NCBI RefSeq assembly: GCF_007990245.1
Contig: NZ_BJWG01000002.1
Span: 124,001-188,000 of the forward strand
DNA from: Cellulomonas composti
GTDB lineage: Bacteria; Actinomycetota; Actinomycetes; Actinomycetales; Cellulomonadaceae
DNA: 64,000 bases
Direction of reading: 5' to 3'
Every line of letters starts with the position of its first letter. Within the stretch, counting starts at the first letter, position 1. Shown in pieces: positions 17,683 to 26,285 of the stretch. Position numbers and translations under genes: made by a program. The notes under the pieces are model-generated. The model did no database searches. It saw only the letters and a list, made by a program, of their open reading frames with translations, and was not told the DNA's origin.

Positions 17683-18109
17683 CACGTACCTGCTCGACGT
17701 CAACGTCCTGATCGCTCTCGCCAACGACGGGCACATCCACCATCGCGCTGCGCACCGCTGGTTCGCCACGGTCGATTCGTGGGCCACGACACCGATCACC
17801 GAATCGGCATTCGTCCGGCTGCAGTCCACACCAGCCGTCACGGGCACGACGATCCTGCCTGGTGAAGCGATCGCAGCACTGTCGCAGATGCGGTCCCTGC
17901 CAGGTCATCGTTGGCTACCGGACGATGCATCGTTCGCCGAACCCGTCATCGACCTGACCGCCCTCGTGGGCCGTGCGCAGGTCACTGACTTCCACCTCGT
18001 GAACCTGGCTCGCCGCACGAGCTCACGGCTCGCGACCTTCGACGGGAAGCTGTGTGCGGCACTCGCCGCGCCGGACCGGGAGCTCGCCACACTGATTGCC
18101 GTGGACTGA
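17675..18109 (+). CDS. vapC: VapC-type PIN-domain ribonuclease toxin
   Basis: The 144-residue product has the complete PIN acidic set: Asp8 in TYLLDVNVLIAL, Glu43 in ITESAFVRL, Asp105 in QVTDFHLVNLA and Asp123 in RLATFDGKL. These bind Mg2+ or Mn2+ for RNA cleavage; known VapC toxins usually cut tRNA or rRNA. It is coupled to the antitoxin gene by an eight-base overlap (ATG at 17675). The pair lies just beyond the 3' end of a tRNA-Ser gene, a usual insertion position for mobile modules. The toxin looks intact. The actual RNA target is unknown. Confidence 0.93.
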   Translation: MTDTYLLDVNVLIALANDGHIHHRAAHRWFATVDSWATTPITESAFVRLQSTPAVTGTTILPGEAIAALSQMRSLPGHRWLPDDASFAEPVIDLTALVGRAQVTDFHLVNLARRTSSRLATFDGKLCAALAAPDRELATLIAVD

Positions 18110-18191
18110 GAGCGCGCACGCGCTCCGGTGCCGTGCGGTCCGCCGTGGGTCACGGTGCGCGCATGACCTCGACGGCGAGCCGGCACGACGA

Positions 18192-18233
18192 AACCCCTCG
18201 CTCGGAGCCCTTCCGGGCCCCTCACGAGGGGTT
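18192..18233 (-). terminator. Terminator downstream of tRNA-Ser
   Basis: A nine-base-pair stem AACCCCTCG / CGAGGGGTT (18192-18200 with 18225-18233) closes a loop with a further GC-rich inner pairing. On the minus strand it lies about 38 bases after the tRNA 3' end and is followed by TTTCG, fitting a tRNA terminator. It may also serve vapC from the other side. Confidence 0.7.
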
Positions 18234-18270
18234 CTGTCACTACAAGGGCCTGAGCTTCGTCAGTACCCCG

Positions 18271-18360
18271 TGGCGGTAGCGGTGGGATTTGAACCCACGG
18301 TGGACTTTCACCCACACACGCTTTCGAGGCGTGCTCCTTAGGCCGCTCGGACACGCTACC
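18271..18360 (-). tRNA. tRNA-Ser, anticodon CGA
   Basis: On the minus strand the gene runs GGTAGCGTGTCCGAGCGG and on to a 3' acceptor strand CGCTACC. The seven-base acceptor stem pairs 18354-18360 with 18275-18281. A discriminator G at 18274 is followed by an encoded CCA (18273-18271). The anticodon loop is CTCGAAA, giving CGA, which reads UCG serine codons. A long variable arm lies between the anticodon and T arms, as expected for class II tRNA-Ser, and the T loop GTTCAAATC is normal. UCG is one of the commonest serine codons in such a GC-rich genome. Confidence 0.96.
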
Positions 18361-18457
18361 TCGCGGGCAAGGGTACCCGGTCGGCGGCCGTGCTCCGAAA
18401 TCGTCCCGTCGACCCGCGGCCAGGACGAGCAGCCCCGGACAGGCTTACCGTGCAGGT

Positions 18458-19315
18458 GTGAGCAGCGAGGCGCGAGCACTGACGACCGGCACGCTCGCCG
18501 ACGTCGTCGCGCTGCTGTCCGGGCACCGTCTGGCGGTGCTCACGGGTGCGGGGGTCTCGACGGACTCGGGCATCCCCGACTACCGCGGGCCGGGCTCGCC
18601 GCCGCGCACGCCCATGACGTACCAGCAGTTCGTCGGCGACGAGGCGTTCCGCCGGCACTACTGGGCGCGCAACCACGTGGGCTGGCGGCACGTGAACCGC
18701 ACGCTGCCCAACGCCGGGCACCGCGCGCTCGCGACGCTCGAGCACCGCGGAGTCGTGCTCGGCGTGATCACGCAGAACGTGGACCTGCTGCACGAGGCCG
18801 CCGGGTCGCGGCACGTGATCGACCTGCACGGCCGCTACGACCGCGTGGTGTGCCTCGCGTGCGGCACGGTGATCTCCCGGGCCGAGCTGGCGGACCGGCT
18901 CGACGCCCTGAACCCCGGCTTCGTCGCGGCGGTCGGCGCGGTCGCGGACGTCGAGATCGCGCCCGAGGCCGACGCGGTGATCGAGTCGACGAGCCAGTTC
19001 ACCGTCGCCGCGTGCGCGCGGTGCGGCGGGATCCTCAAGCCGGACATCGTCTACTTCGGCGAGACGGTGCCGCGCGAGCGGGTCGAGCGCGCGTACGCGC
19101 TGGTCGACGCCGCGGACGCGCTGCTCGTGGCGGGCTCGTCGCTGACGGTGCAGTCCGGGCTGAGGTTCGTGCGGCACGCGGCCGGCACCGGCAAGCCCGT
19201 CGTCGTCGTGAACCGCGGCGCGACCCGCGGCGACCGCTACGCGGCGCTCACGCTGGACGCGGGGACCTCAGAGACGCTCGTCGAGCTCGTGGACGTCCTG
19301 GCCGCCGTCCACTGA
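18458..19315 (+). CDS. Sir2-family NAD-dependent protein deacylase
   Basis: The 285-residue protein has the Rossmann motif GAGVSTDSGIPDYRGPGS, then TQNVDLLHEAAGSRHVIDLHG with the catalytic His. A zinc site follows with CLACGT and CARCGG pairs, then LKPDIVYFGE and GSSLTVQSGLRF. These are the standard sirtuin signatures, so it removes acetyl or related acyl groups from lysines using NAD+, in the cytoplasm. The insert between the two cysteine pairs is somewhat long (about 45 residues). The GTG at 18458 was taken as start. Its 3' end overlaps the convergent tadA gene by 48 bases. Confidence 0.93.
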   Translation: MSSEARALTTGTLADVVALLSGHRLAVLTGAGVSTDSGIPDYRGPGSPPRTPMTYQQFVGDEAFRRHYWARNHVGWRHVNRTLPNAGHRALATLEHRGVVLGVITQNVDLLHEAAGSRHVIDLHGRYDRVVCLACGTVISRAELADRLDALNPGFVAAVGAVADVEIAPEADAVIESTSQFTVAACARCGGILKPDIVYFGETVPRERVERAYALVDAADALLVAGSSLTVQSGLRFVRHAAGTGKPVVVVNRGATRGDRYAALTLDAGTSETLVELVDVLAAVH

Positions 19316-19801
19316 CGCGTTCCACTCGCGCTGGGCCTCGAAGAAGTTGCGCAGCAGGATGCTGCTCTCCTCCTCGCGCACGCCGCCGATCACCTCGACG
19401 CGGTGGTTCACCCGCCGGTCGCGCACCACGTCCCACTGCGAGCCGCAGGCGCCCGCCTTGGGGTCCCACGCGCCGAGGACCAGCCGGGGGATGCGCGCCA
19501 GGACGAGCGCGCCCGCGCACATCAAGCACGGTTCCAGGGTCACGACGAGCGTGCAGTCGTCCAGCCGCCAGCGGTCCAGCGTCACCGCCGCGGCGCGCAG
19601 CGCGAGCACCTCGGCGTGCGCCGTCGGGTCGTCGTCGGCCTCGCGCTGGTTGTGGCCGCGTCCGACGACGACGCCCGCCGGATCCAGGACGACGGCGCCG
19701 ACCGGGACGTCCATCGTCGCGACCGTGCGACGTGCCTCGTCGAGAGCCAGGCCCATCGCCCACAGCTCGACCGCCGGCACCGGGCGTCCGATGCTGCTCA
19801 T
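19268..19801 (-). CDS. tadA: tRNA-specific adenosine deaminase TadA
   Basis: The 177-residue product carries the cytidine-deaminase-fold zinc motifs: HAEVLALRAAA (His ligand and proton-shuttling Glu) and LEPCLMCAGALV (two Cys ligands). The later DPKAGACGS and NHRVEVIGGV blocks are typical of TadA. It converts A34 to inosine in tRNA-Arg(ACG). The ATG at 19801 gives a normal length. It is divergent from upp, whose start is 72 bases away, and overlaps sir2 at the 3' end. Confidence 0.92.
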   Translation of the reverse strand: MSSIGRPVPAVELWAMGLALDEARRTVATMDVPVGAVVLDPAGVVVGRGHNQREADDDPTAHAEVLALRAAAVTLDRWRLDDCTLVVTLEPCLMCAGALVLARIPRLVLGAWDPKAGACGSQWDVVRDRRVNHRVEVIGGVREEESSILLRNFFEAQREWNASVDGGQDVHELDERL

Positions 19802-19873
19802 CGCGTCATCATGGCGCAACCGCGAGGACCAAGGGGTCACCCACGCGGGGTGAGCGGCGAGTAGCCTGCCGCC

Positions 19874-20509
19874 ATGCGCCTGCACGTCGCGGACCACCCG
19901 CTCGTCGCCCACAAGCTCGCGGTCCTGCGCGACGCCTCCACCCCCTCGGTCACGTTCCGGCTCCTCGTCGACGAGCTCGTCACGCTGCTCGCCTACGAGG
20001 CGACCCGGGACGTGCGCGTCGACACCGTCGAGATCGTCACGCCGGTCGCGACGACGACGGGCGTCAAGCTCGCGCAGCCCCGACCGCTCGTCGTGCCGAT
20101 CCTGCGCGCGGGCCTCGGGATGCTCGACGGCATGACGCGGCTGCTGCCGTCCGCCGAGGTCGGCTTCCTGGGCATGCAGCGCGACGAGGAGACGCTCGAG
20201 GCGATCACCTACGCCAACCGCCTGCCCGACGACCTGTCCGGCCGGCAGTGCTTCCTGCTCGACCCGATGCTCGCCACCGGCGGCACCCTGGTCGCCGCGA
20301 TCGACTACCTGACCGCGCGCGGCGCGCGCGACGTCACGTGCGTGTGCCTCATCGCCGCGCCCGAGGGGCTGGCCGTCGTCGAGAAGGCCGTCGGTGAGCG
20401 CGCCGACGTCTCGGTCGTCGTGGCCGCGGTCGACGAGCGGCTCAACGAGAAGGCGTACATCGTGCCCGGCCTGGGCGACGCGGGCGACCGCCTGTACGGC
20501 GTCGTCTGA
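19874..20509 (+). CDS. upp: Uracil phosphoribosyltransferase
   Basis: The 211-residue protein matches Upp throughout: [38 protein letters not shown], and the PRPP-binding loop [12 protein letters not shown], ending [20 protein letters not shown]. It makes UMP from uracil and PRPP in pyrimidine salvage, in the cytoplasm. The ATG at 19874 lies close to the divergent tadA start, so the shared 72-base gap must hold both promoters. A uracil-permease-like gene at the window start would supply its substrate, though it is not adjacent. Confidence 0.97.
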   Translation: MRLHVADHPLVAHKLAVLRDASTPSVTFRLLVDELVTLLAYEATRDVRVDTVEIVTPVATTTGVKLAQPRPLVVPILRAGLGMLDGMTRLLPSAEVGFLGMQRDEETLEAITYANRLPDDLSGRQCFLLDPMLATGGTLVAAIDYLTARGARDVTCVCLIAAPEGLAVVEKAVGERADVSVVVAAVDERLNEKAYIVPGLGDAGDRLYGVV

Positions 20510-20553
20510 CGCCACCGGTCGCCGTCCACCGGCGGCCTGCCTACCGTGGCGTC

Positions 20554-21240
20554 ATGCGGATCGCGATCGCGGGTGGCCACGGCAGGGTCGCCCGCCGACT
20601 CTCCCGGGCCCTCGTCGAGCACGGTGACGTGCCCGTGGCGCTCGTGCGGACCCTCGAGCACGTCGACGACGTCGTCGACGACGGCGCCGAGGCGGTCGTG
20701 CTCGACCTGGAGCGATGCAACGTCAACGACGTCGCGCAGGCGGTCGGCGGCGCCGACGCCGTCGTGTTCGCCGCCGGTGCCGGTGTGGGCAGCGGGGCCC
20801 CGCGCAAGGACAGCGTGGACCGCGGCGCCGCCGCACTGCTCGCCGACGCCGCGCACCGGGCCGGCGTCGGACGGTACGTGCTCGTCTCGTCGCTCGGCGT
20901 GGAGAAGGTCGGCGGGCTCGGCTTCCCCCCGCTCGACATGGATCCCGTGTTCGTCGCCTACCTGCGTGCCAAGGCGGCGAGCGAGGCGGACCTCGTGCGG
21001 CGGGAGATCGCGTGGACGGTCCTGCGGCCGGGCCGCCTCACCGACGACGAGGGCACCGGCCGGGTGCGGCTCGCGGCCGCGGCCGACTCACCGTCGCTCG
21101 GTGGGAGCGTGTCGCGCGACGACGTCGCCACGGTGCTCGTCGCGCTCGCGCACGCACCCACGACTGCGGGCCAGGTGCTCACGCTCGTGGCCGGCGACAC
21201 GCACATCCCGGACGCCGTGGCCGGTCTGGCCGCCGGCTGA
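20554..21240 (+). CDS. NAD(P)-binding, atypical SDR-family protein
   Basis: The 228-residue product begins with a Rossmann fingerprint, MRIAIAGGHGRVARRLSRAL, then VVFAAGAGVGSGAPRKDSVDRGA, RYVLVSSLGV and WTVLRPGRLTDDEGTGRVRLA. It matches the NAD(P)H-binding group of atypical short-chain dehydrogenases (NmrA/YwnB-like). The usual Tyr-x3-Lys pair is only loosely represented by YLRAKAASE, so it may bind a nucleotide without reducing a substrate. It follows upp by 44 bases and may be co-transcribed. It is cytoplasmic, and no specific reaction can be assigned. Confidence 0.82.
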   Translation: MRIAIAGGHGRVARRLSRALVEHGDVPVALVRTLEHVDDVVDDGAEAVVLDLERCNVNDVAQAVGGADAVVFAAGAGVGSGAPRKDSVDRGAAALLADAAHRAGVGRYVLVSSLGVEKVGGLGFPPLDMDPVFVAYLRAKAASEADLVRREIAWTVLRPGRLTDDEGTGRVRLAAAADSPSLGGSVSRDDVATVLVALAHAPTTAGQVLTLVAGDTHIPDAVAGLAAG

Positions 21241-21261
21241 ACGACGCGCCGGACTCGACGA

Positions 21262-24200
21262 TCAGCGCTCCTGCGCCGGTTGGGTCCGCAGCGTCACAGC
21301 TCCGACGAAGTACTGGTCGCCCGTCGTCATCGGCGTCAGCGCGTCGACGTCGCACGGCAGCCGCGTCGGCACGAAGCCCTTCGCGTCGACGCCCAGCGAG
21401 GACGCCCAGCGCCAACCCGTCGCGGACGAGTCGAACGCGTTGGCCGCGCTGCCCGTGGTCCCGTCGCCGCGCAGCGGCGTCAGGTCCGTCGTCGCGTCCG
21501 TGCACGCGCCCGCCAGCCGCAGCCGGTCGCCGGTCAGCCCACGGTCGCCCTCCCAGCCGACGACGCCGAACCGCGCGAGCGAGCCCGCAGGAGCGGCGAA
21601 GTGGAACGCCGGCGGCGGCGCCGACGTGCCCACCCACAGGCCGCCGTCGTAGATCGTGACCTGCGCGTCGCCGGGCGCGGAGTACACGACGACCAGCGAC
21701 CAGCCCGCGTAGTACGTCGGGTCGCTGTCGGTGCGCTTCGCGCTGACGGCGGCGTCGGCGACCGACCACTCTCCGGGCCCGAGCTTGGTCACCAGCGCCG
21801 TCACGTCGGCGAACGACGAGTAGTACAGGCGGTCCGAGCTGTCGGTGCGCGTCGTCGGCTCGCCCGTCGCGGTCACCGGCACGTACGCGGCACCCGGTCC
21901 GCGCAGCAGCACCACATCGGTGGGTCCGCTCCACGTGTCCTTCGCGCCGCGGTTCGCCGACCAGTACAGGCCGGCGAACACGATCTTGCGGTCCGCGGGG
22001 ACCGAGACCTTCGTCGACGACGAGACCGGCACGCTCGCGCGCGGACCCTCGGGCGGCGCCTCGTCGAGCGCGACCATCGTCTGGCTGTTGTTGTCGGCGC
22101 CGCCCGCGAGCGCCTGCGTGCACGTGGTCGTGCCCGCCTTGCACGTGAGCAGCGGCGCACCCGCCTCGGTGACGTCCCAGCCGCTGCCGGCCGGCGTGCT
22201 GAACCGCGTCGCCAGCCCGCCCGAGCGACCCGGGACCGGAGCGCTGGTGGTGACCGGCTCGGCGACCCCCGCCGCGGTCGCCGAGATCTCGACGGCGCCC
22301 GGGACGACGTACTGCGAGCGCACGGGCAGCAGGACCTCGACGACCTCGCCCGCCGCGAGCACCGGCCACGAGCAGACGACCGTCCGCAGCGACTCGGAGC
22401 CGGACGCGACGCACGCCGACGGCCACGCAGCCGACTTCACGTCGGCGACAAGGTTGGCGGGCAGCTCGACGGTGGCCCGGACCTTCGCCGCGTCCGCCTC
22501 GGGCGGTGCGGCAGCGGCCACCGCGAAGGCGATCTGACCGGTGTCGTCGGCCTGCAGCGCGACGCCTGCGTTCTGCAGCGCGAGCACGGGCGCCAGCCCG
22601 GTGACCGGCAGGGCCAGGTGCTCGCCGGCGTCCGCATCCCGCGCCGAGGCCCGCACGACCAGGTCGCCGAGATCACCCGTCGCGCCCGCGTCGACGGTCA
22701 CGGACACGACGAGCGAGCTCGTCGCACCCGGCTCGAGCTCCGGTCCCGTGCACCACAGCCGGTCCGACGCCTGGATGCGGACCAGCGGCTCGCGCGCCTC
22801 CTCGACGGGCACCCCGCACGCCCACCCGTCACCCACGGCGCCGGTCCAGGTGACACCGACCGGCAGGGTCACATCGAGGTTCGCGGCCTGCGCGGACAGG
22901 TCGCCGTCGTTCGCGACGACGAGCTGCAGCGACGACGTGCGGCCGCCCGCGACCGTGAGCGTCGAGTCCGGCGAGGTCACGGTCATCCGGGCGGGTCGCA
23001 GCACGTCGAACGGCACGACGAGGGCCGGTCGGCCGCCCGCCGGCGTCACGTCCACCGTGAGCTCCGCGCTCCCCAGCTCACCCGGGTCCGGGGCGACGAG
23101 CGTCAGCGCGAGCGGCGCGGTCGCGCGTGCGGCGAGCTCACCCCGGGCGCACGTCACGTCGGCGCCCTCGGCCTGCGGTCCGACCACGCCGACCTGGTCA
23201 CCGGGCGGCGTCGCGCACGTCCAGTCACCGGTCTCGCCACCCGCCCAGAGGACGCCCGCCGGCAGGTGGACGGTCGCGGTCGGGGCGGACGCCGGCAGTC
23301 CCCCCGCGTTGCGCAGCGCGATCGTCGCGGTCACCGGACGCCCCGCGACGAGCGTCGGCACCTGCTGGTCCGCCGCGAGCGCGATTCGCGCGGGCGCGGG
23401 GCGCACGACGACCTCGATCGGCTCCGGCTGGTAGTCGATGTCCTCGCCGACGACGCTGAGCTGCACGTCCGCACCCGACGCGTCGAAGGACTCGTCGATG
23501 CTCACGCGCACCGACAGGCGTGACGTCGCCCCGCCGGGCAGCGCGTCGAGCGTGCAGCGGGCGTGCTGGCTGTCGGCGACCGTGCACGACCACCCCGGGT
23601 CGGCCGCAAGGAAGCCCCAGGCCGTCGCGGCGCGCGACATCCCGGTCGTGAGGCTGTCGACCGTCACGCCGGTGGGCGTCGTGAGCTCGGCGACCAGCGA
23701 GCGCGCCGGCTCGTCGCCGCTGTTGCGCAGGGTCAGCGCGAGCTCCTGACCCGCGCTGCCCGCGTCGAGCGCGAGGCCGTCCGACGGGAGCTCGACCGAG
23801 ACGTCCGCGGGAGCCGGCGGAGGCGTCGTCGGCTCGACCGTGGGTTCGACCGTGGGCTCGATCGTCGGCTCGACGGTGGGTTCGATCGTCGGCTCAGTTG
23901 TCGGCTCGCTCGTCGGTTCAGTGGTCGGTTCAGTGGTCGGCTCGCTCGTCGGCTCCGCCGTGGGGCCCGCCGTGGGGCCCGCGGTGGGACGGGACGTCGG
24001 GTCGGCACTCGGGTCGGATCCCGGGCCCGGGTCGAAGATCGGTGCGTTCGTCGGGCCCTGCGTCGGGTCGCCCGGGTCGTTCGTCGGGAGCGGTCCCGCG
24101 GACGGGTCGGCCGACGAGGACGGCTCGCCGCCCGGTGTCGTCGCCGACGGGGAGCTCGTGGCAGCGACCGGGCCGAGGTCCGGGTCGTCGGAGCCGGAGC

Positions 24201-25296
24201 GCAGGCCGGTGACGACCGCGACCGCGACCGCGGCGACCACGATCGTGCCCGCGAGCACACCGACCACTCCTGCCGGGATGCTCGCGAGGAACGCCGCGAC
24301 GCCGCCGACCGAGCTCGCCGCCGAACTGCCCGCAGCACCACCTGCCGCTGCCGCGCCTGCCGCGGCACCGCCGCCCGCACCGCCGGCTCCCGCCTCCTTG
24401 CCGAGCTGTCCGAGCGTCGCGCCACCGGCACCGCCGGCACCGCCCGCCGCCGCACCCCACGCACCGGCGGCCGCGAGACCGCCGCCGACGGGCAGCGCGT
24501 GCGACAGCGCGCCGACGCCGACAAGACCGAGCACGAGCGGCGCGACGACCGCGCGCATGCCGTGGTTGACGTCGCCCAGCTCCAGCACCAGCGCCCGGCA
24601 GTCACCGCACCCGTCGAGGTGCGCCTCGACCTTCGTGGTGTCACGCGCGCTGAGCCCGCCGCGCACGTACGAGCCGAGCTGCCCGGCGAACGCCCGGCAC
24701 TCCTGCTCGAGCGGGTCCTGCAGGTGCTGCTGCAGGTACGCCTGCCGCAGTCCCTCGCGCGCGCGGTAGGACAGGGCAGCGACACCGTTGGCCGTCAGAC
24801 CGAGGATCGGCGCGATCTCGGCGGGCGTCAGCCCCTCGACCTCGGTGTGCCACAGCACCGCCTGCCACCGCTGCGGCAACGAGTGGAACGCACGCGCGAC
24901 GACGCCCCGCTCGAAGCCCGCCAGGGCGGGTTCCTCCGCCGTACCCGCGAGCGCGGTGCCCGCCTCGAGCTCCGCGACGTCGTCGGTGGGTCGTGCACGC
25001 CGCGCGCCCTCGCGCCGCACCGCCGCGACCCGGCGCACCACGGTGAACAGGTAGGCGCGGAACGCCTCGTCGGGACCGTGCCCACGGCCCAGCGCGCCGT
25101 ACACGGCGGTGAACGAGTCCGCGACGACGTCCTCGGCGTCCGCGTCGCCGTCGACGTACCGGCGCGCGACGACGAGGGCCGCACCGGCGTGCCGCTCGTA
25201 CAGCCCGGCGAAGCCCGCGGGGTCGCCTGCGCGCGCGGAAGCGATCAGCTCCGCGTCGCTGCGGACGACGTCCTCGACATCGGTGTGCGCGGTCAA
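21262..25296 (-). CDS. Single-chain ECF sigma factor / zinc-finger anti-sigma / membrane / surface protein
   Basis: One uninterrupted frame of 1344 residues joins modules that are normally separate. Residues 12-90 are sigma region 2 (SDAELIASARAGDPAGFAGLY, DAEDVVADSFTAVY). Residues 135-185 are region 4 (LPQRWQAVLWHTEVEGLTPAEIA with LGLTANGVAALSYRAREGLR). Next comes a zinc-finger anti-sigma motif HLDGCGDC (HxxxCxxC, about 226-233). Two hydrophobic segments follow near 250 and 330-355, and a Pro/Thr/Glu repeat stalk. The outer part, about 850 residues, has several DUF11/CARDB-like beta-sandwich domains and a C-terminal domain with LYWSANRGAKDTW. The TTG at 25296 follows GAGAGG; an ATG at 25335 lacks a ribosome site. 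The outside part probably senses a wall or carbohydrate signal and the inside part acts on transcription, perhaps after release by proteolysis. It resembles the fused ECF groups reported in actinobacteria (from memory, ECF48/ECF53-like). Confidence 0.9.
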   Translation of the reverse strand: MTAHTDVEDVVRSDAELIASARAGDPAGFAGLYERHAGAALVVARRYVDGDADAEDVVADSFTAVYGALGRGHGPDEAFRAYLFTVVRRVAAVRREGARRARPTDDVAELEAGTALAGTAEEPALAGFERGVVARAFHSLPQRWQAVLWHTEVEGLTPAEIAPILGLTANGVAALSYRAREGLRQAYLQQHLQDPLEQECRAFAGQLGSYVRGGLSARDTTKVEAHLDGCGDCRALVLELGDVNHGMRAVVAPLVLGLVGVGALSHALPVGGGLAAAGAWGAAAGGAGGAGGATLGQLGKEAGAGGAGGGAAAGAAAAGGAAGSSAASSVGGVAAFLASIPAGVVGVLAGTIVVAAVAVAVVTGLRSGSDDPDLGPVAATSSPSATTPGGEPSSSADPSAGPLPTNDPGDPTQGPTNAPIFDPGPGSDPSADPTSRPTAGPTAGPTAEPTSEPTTEPTTEPTSEPTTEPTIEPTVEPTIEPTVEPTVEPTTPPPAPADVSVELPSDGLALDAGSAGQELALTLRNSGDEPARSLVAELTTPTGVTVDSLTTGMSRAATAWGFLAADPGWSCTVADSQHARCTLDALPGGATSRLSVRVSIDESFDASGADVQLSVVGEDIDYQPEPIEVVVRPAPARIALAADQQVPTLVAGRPVTATIALRNAGGLPASAPTATVHLPAGVLWAGGETGDWTCATPPGDQVGVVGPQAEGADVTCARGELAARATAPLALTLVAPDPGELGSAELTVDVTPAGGRPALVVPFDVLRPARMTVTSPDSTLTVAGGRTSSLQLVVANDGDLSAQAANLDVTLPVGVTWTGAVGDGWACGVPVEEAREPLVRIQASDRLWCTGPELEPGATSSLVVSVTVDAGATGDLGDLVVRASARDADAGEHLALPVTGLAPVLALQNAGVALQADDTGQIAFAVAAAAPPEADAAKVRATVELPANLVADVKSAAWPSACVASGSESLRTVVCSWPVLAAGEVVEVLLPVRSQYVVPGAVEISATAAGVAEPVTTSAPVPGRSGGLATRFSTPAGSGWDVTEAGAPLLTCKAGTTTCTQALAGGADNNSQTMVALDEAPPEGPRASVPVSSSTKVSVPADRKIVFAGLYWSANRGAKDTWSGPTDVVLLRGPGAAYVPVTATGEPTTRTDSSDRLYYSSFADVTALVTKLGPGEWSVADAAVSAKRTDSDPTYYAGWSLVVVYSAPGDAQVTIYDGGLWVGTSAPPPAFHFAAPAGSLARFGVVGWEGDRGLTGDRLRLAGACTDATTDLTPLRGDGTTGSAANAFDSSATGWRWASSLGVDAKGFVPTRLPCDVDALTPMTTGDQYFVGAVTLRTQPAQER
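23829..23991 (-). repeat. Tandem 12-bp repeat coding a xEPT/xGPT stalk
   Basis: About thirteen imperfect 12-base units encode a run of EPT(x) and GPT(x) tetrapeptides in the sigma-fusion protein. Units differ at one or two bases (Thr, Ser, Ile, Val in the variable place). The stretch links the membrane segment to the outer domains and is the type of Pro/Thr-rich stalk that spans peptidoglycan and is often O-glycosylated. Copy number is likely to vary between strains. Confidence 0.85.
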
Positions 25297-25368
25297 GGCC
25301 CTCTCTTCTCGGAGTCGTACCTTCCAGGGTGGCATACCAGACCAACAGGGAGGAAACGCCCTGGACGG

Positions 25369-25377
25369 TTGTCCACA
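25369..25377 (+). promoter_or_regulatory. Perfect DnaA-box-like 9-mer
   Basis: TTGTCCACA, the preferred actinobacterial DnaA box, lies once in the 147-base divergent gap between the sigma-fusion start and the GGDEF-like gene. A single site may be chance. Confidence 0.35.
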
Positions 25378-25443
25378 GCGTCCGATCGGGTGAAAAGCCC
25401 CCGGTCCGCGTCACGACGGGGCCGCAGGTGCCTCTCATGCGGC

Positions 25444-26196
25444 GTGACCATCGATACCGGCCCCCCTGCCGCTGCGCTCCCGCGCGCCCTGCGCGAGCGG
25501 TGGCGCGACGAGAGCACGGCGTCCGTCTGGCGGCGACCGTCGGACTGGTACCACCCCGCCGTCGACGAGCTCGCGACCGCACTGCTGCTCGCCGAGGACC
25601 CCGCTCCCGCCGCGGAGCTCCTCGGTGCCGCGCGCGCGGAGGCCGGTGTCGGCATCGGCGAGAGCATCGACGACCTGGCCTGCCTGTACCGCAGCACCAC
25701 CGGCGGCGAACCGCCGCTCCAGGTCGTCCGCGCGCTGTGCGCGGGCTGGACCGACGCACAGGCCGCGGGCTTCGTCGCGTCGGGCCTCACGGACCCGGAG
25801 TCGGGCCTGCCCCGGCGCGACTACCTCGAGCTGCGGCTCGCGGAGTGCTTCCACGACGGCACGGCGGCCGACCACCGGCTGCTGGTCCTCGACGTGGCGG
25901 CGGGCGTGCCGGACCCGTTCGCGCGCATGGCACGTTCGGCGGCGGTCGGATCGGCCCTGCAGGACACGTTCGGCGCTGGTCAGCCGATGGCGAGCCTCGG
26001 CGGCGGCGTGTTCGTCGTGCTGCTGCGCCCGCAGGACGACGACGGGCAGCCGCTCGCGGCCGAGCTGATCACCGAACGTGCCGCCGCGCTCGACGCCGCG
26101 GCCGTCACGCGGTCCCCCGTTCGCTCGTGGACCGAGCCGCTCGCGTCGTCGGCGGTGCTCGCGGTCGACCGGCTCGCGCACCTGCTGCGCGTCTGA
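25444..26196 (+). CDS. Cytoplasmic protein with a degenerate GGDEF-like domain
   Basis: The 250-residue protein has an alpha-helical N-terminal half (about 1-115) and a C-terminal domain that begins LTDPESGLPRRDYLELRLAE. That closely follows the DxLTGLxNRxxLxxRL start of diguanylate cyclases. Further on, ASLGGGVFVVLL sits where the GGDEF signature (RLGGDEFxVLL) should be, but the catalytic acidic pair is gone. It therefore probably cannot make cyclic di-GMP and may be a regulatory or binding domain. There is no membrane segment. The GTG at 25444 is the chosen start. It is divergent from the giant sigma-fusion gene across 147 bases, suggesting shared regulation. The GGDEF assignment is by pattern and needs a profile search. 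Confidence 0.65.
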   Translation: MTIDTGPPAAALPRALRERWRDESTASVWRRPSDWYHPAVDELATALLLAEDPAPAAELLGAARAEAGVGIGESIDDLACLYRSTTGGEPPLQVVRALCAGWTDAQAAGFVASGLTDPESGLPRRDYLELRLAECFHDGTAADHRLLVLDVAAGVPDPFARMARSAAVGSALQDTFGAGQPMASLGGGVFVVLLRPQDDDGQPLAAELITERAAALDAAAVTRSPVRSWTEPLASSAVLAVDRLAHLLRV

Positions 26197-26285
26197 CGCG
26201 CCGCTCGTCGGCCGCGGACGCCCGTGCCCGACGAGTTCGTATCTCTCGGGGGACAAACGCGCGTGCGGGCGTCTACCGTCGAAGG

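Noticed and set aside
23829-23991. The 12-bp repeat array as a CRISPR or non-coding array
   Set aside because: The units are contiguous, lack spacers, and keep the reading frame as a Pro/Thr/Glu stalk.
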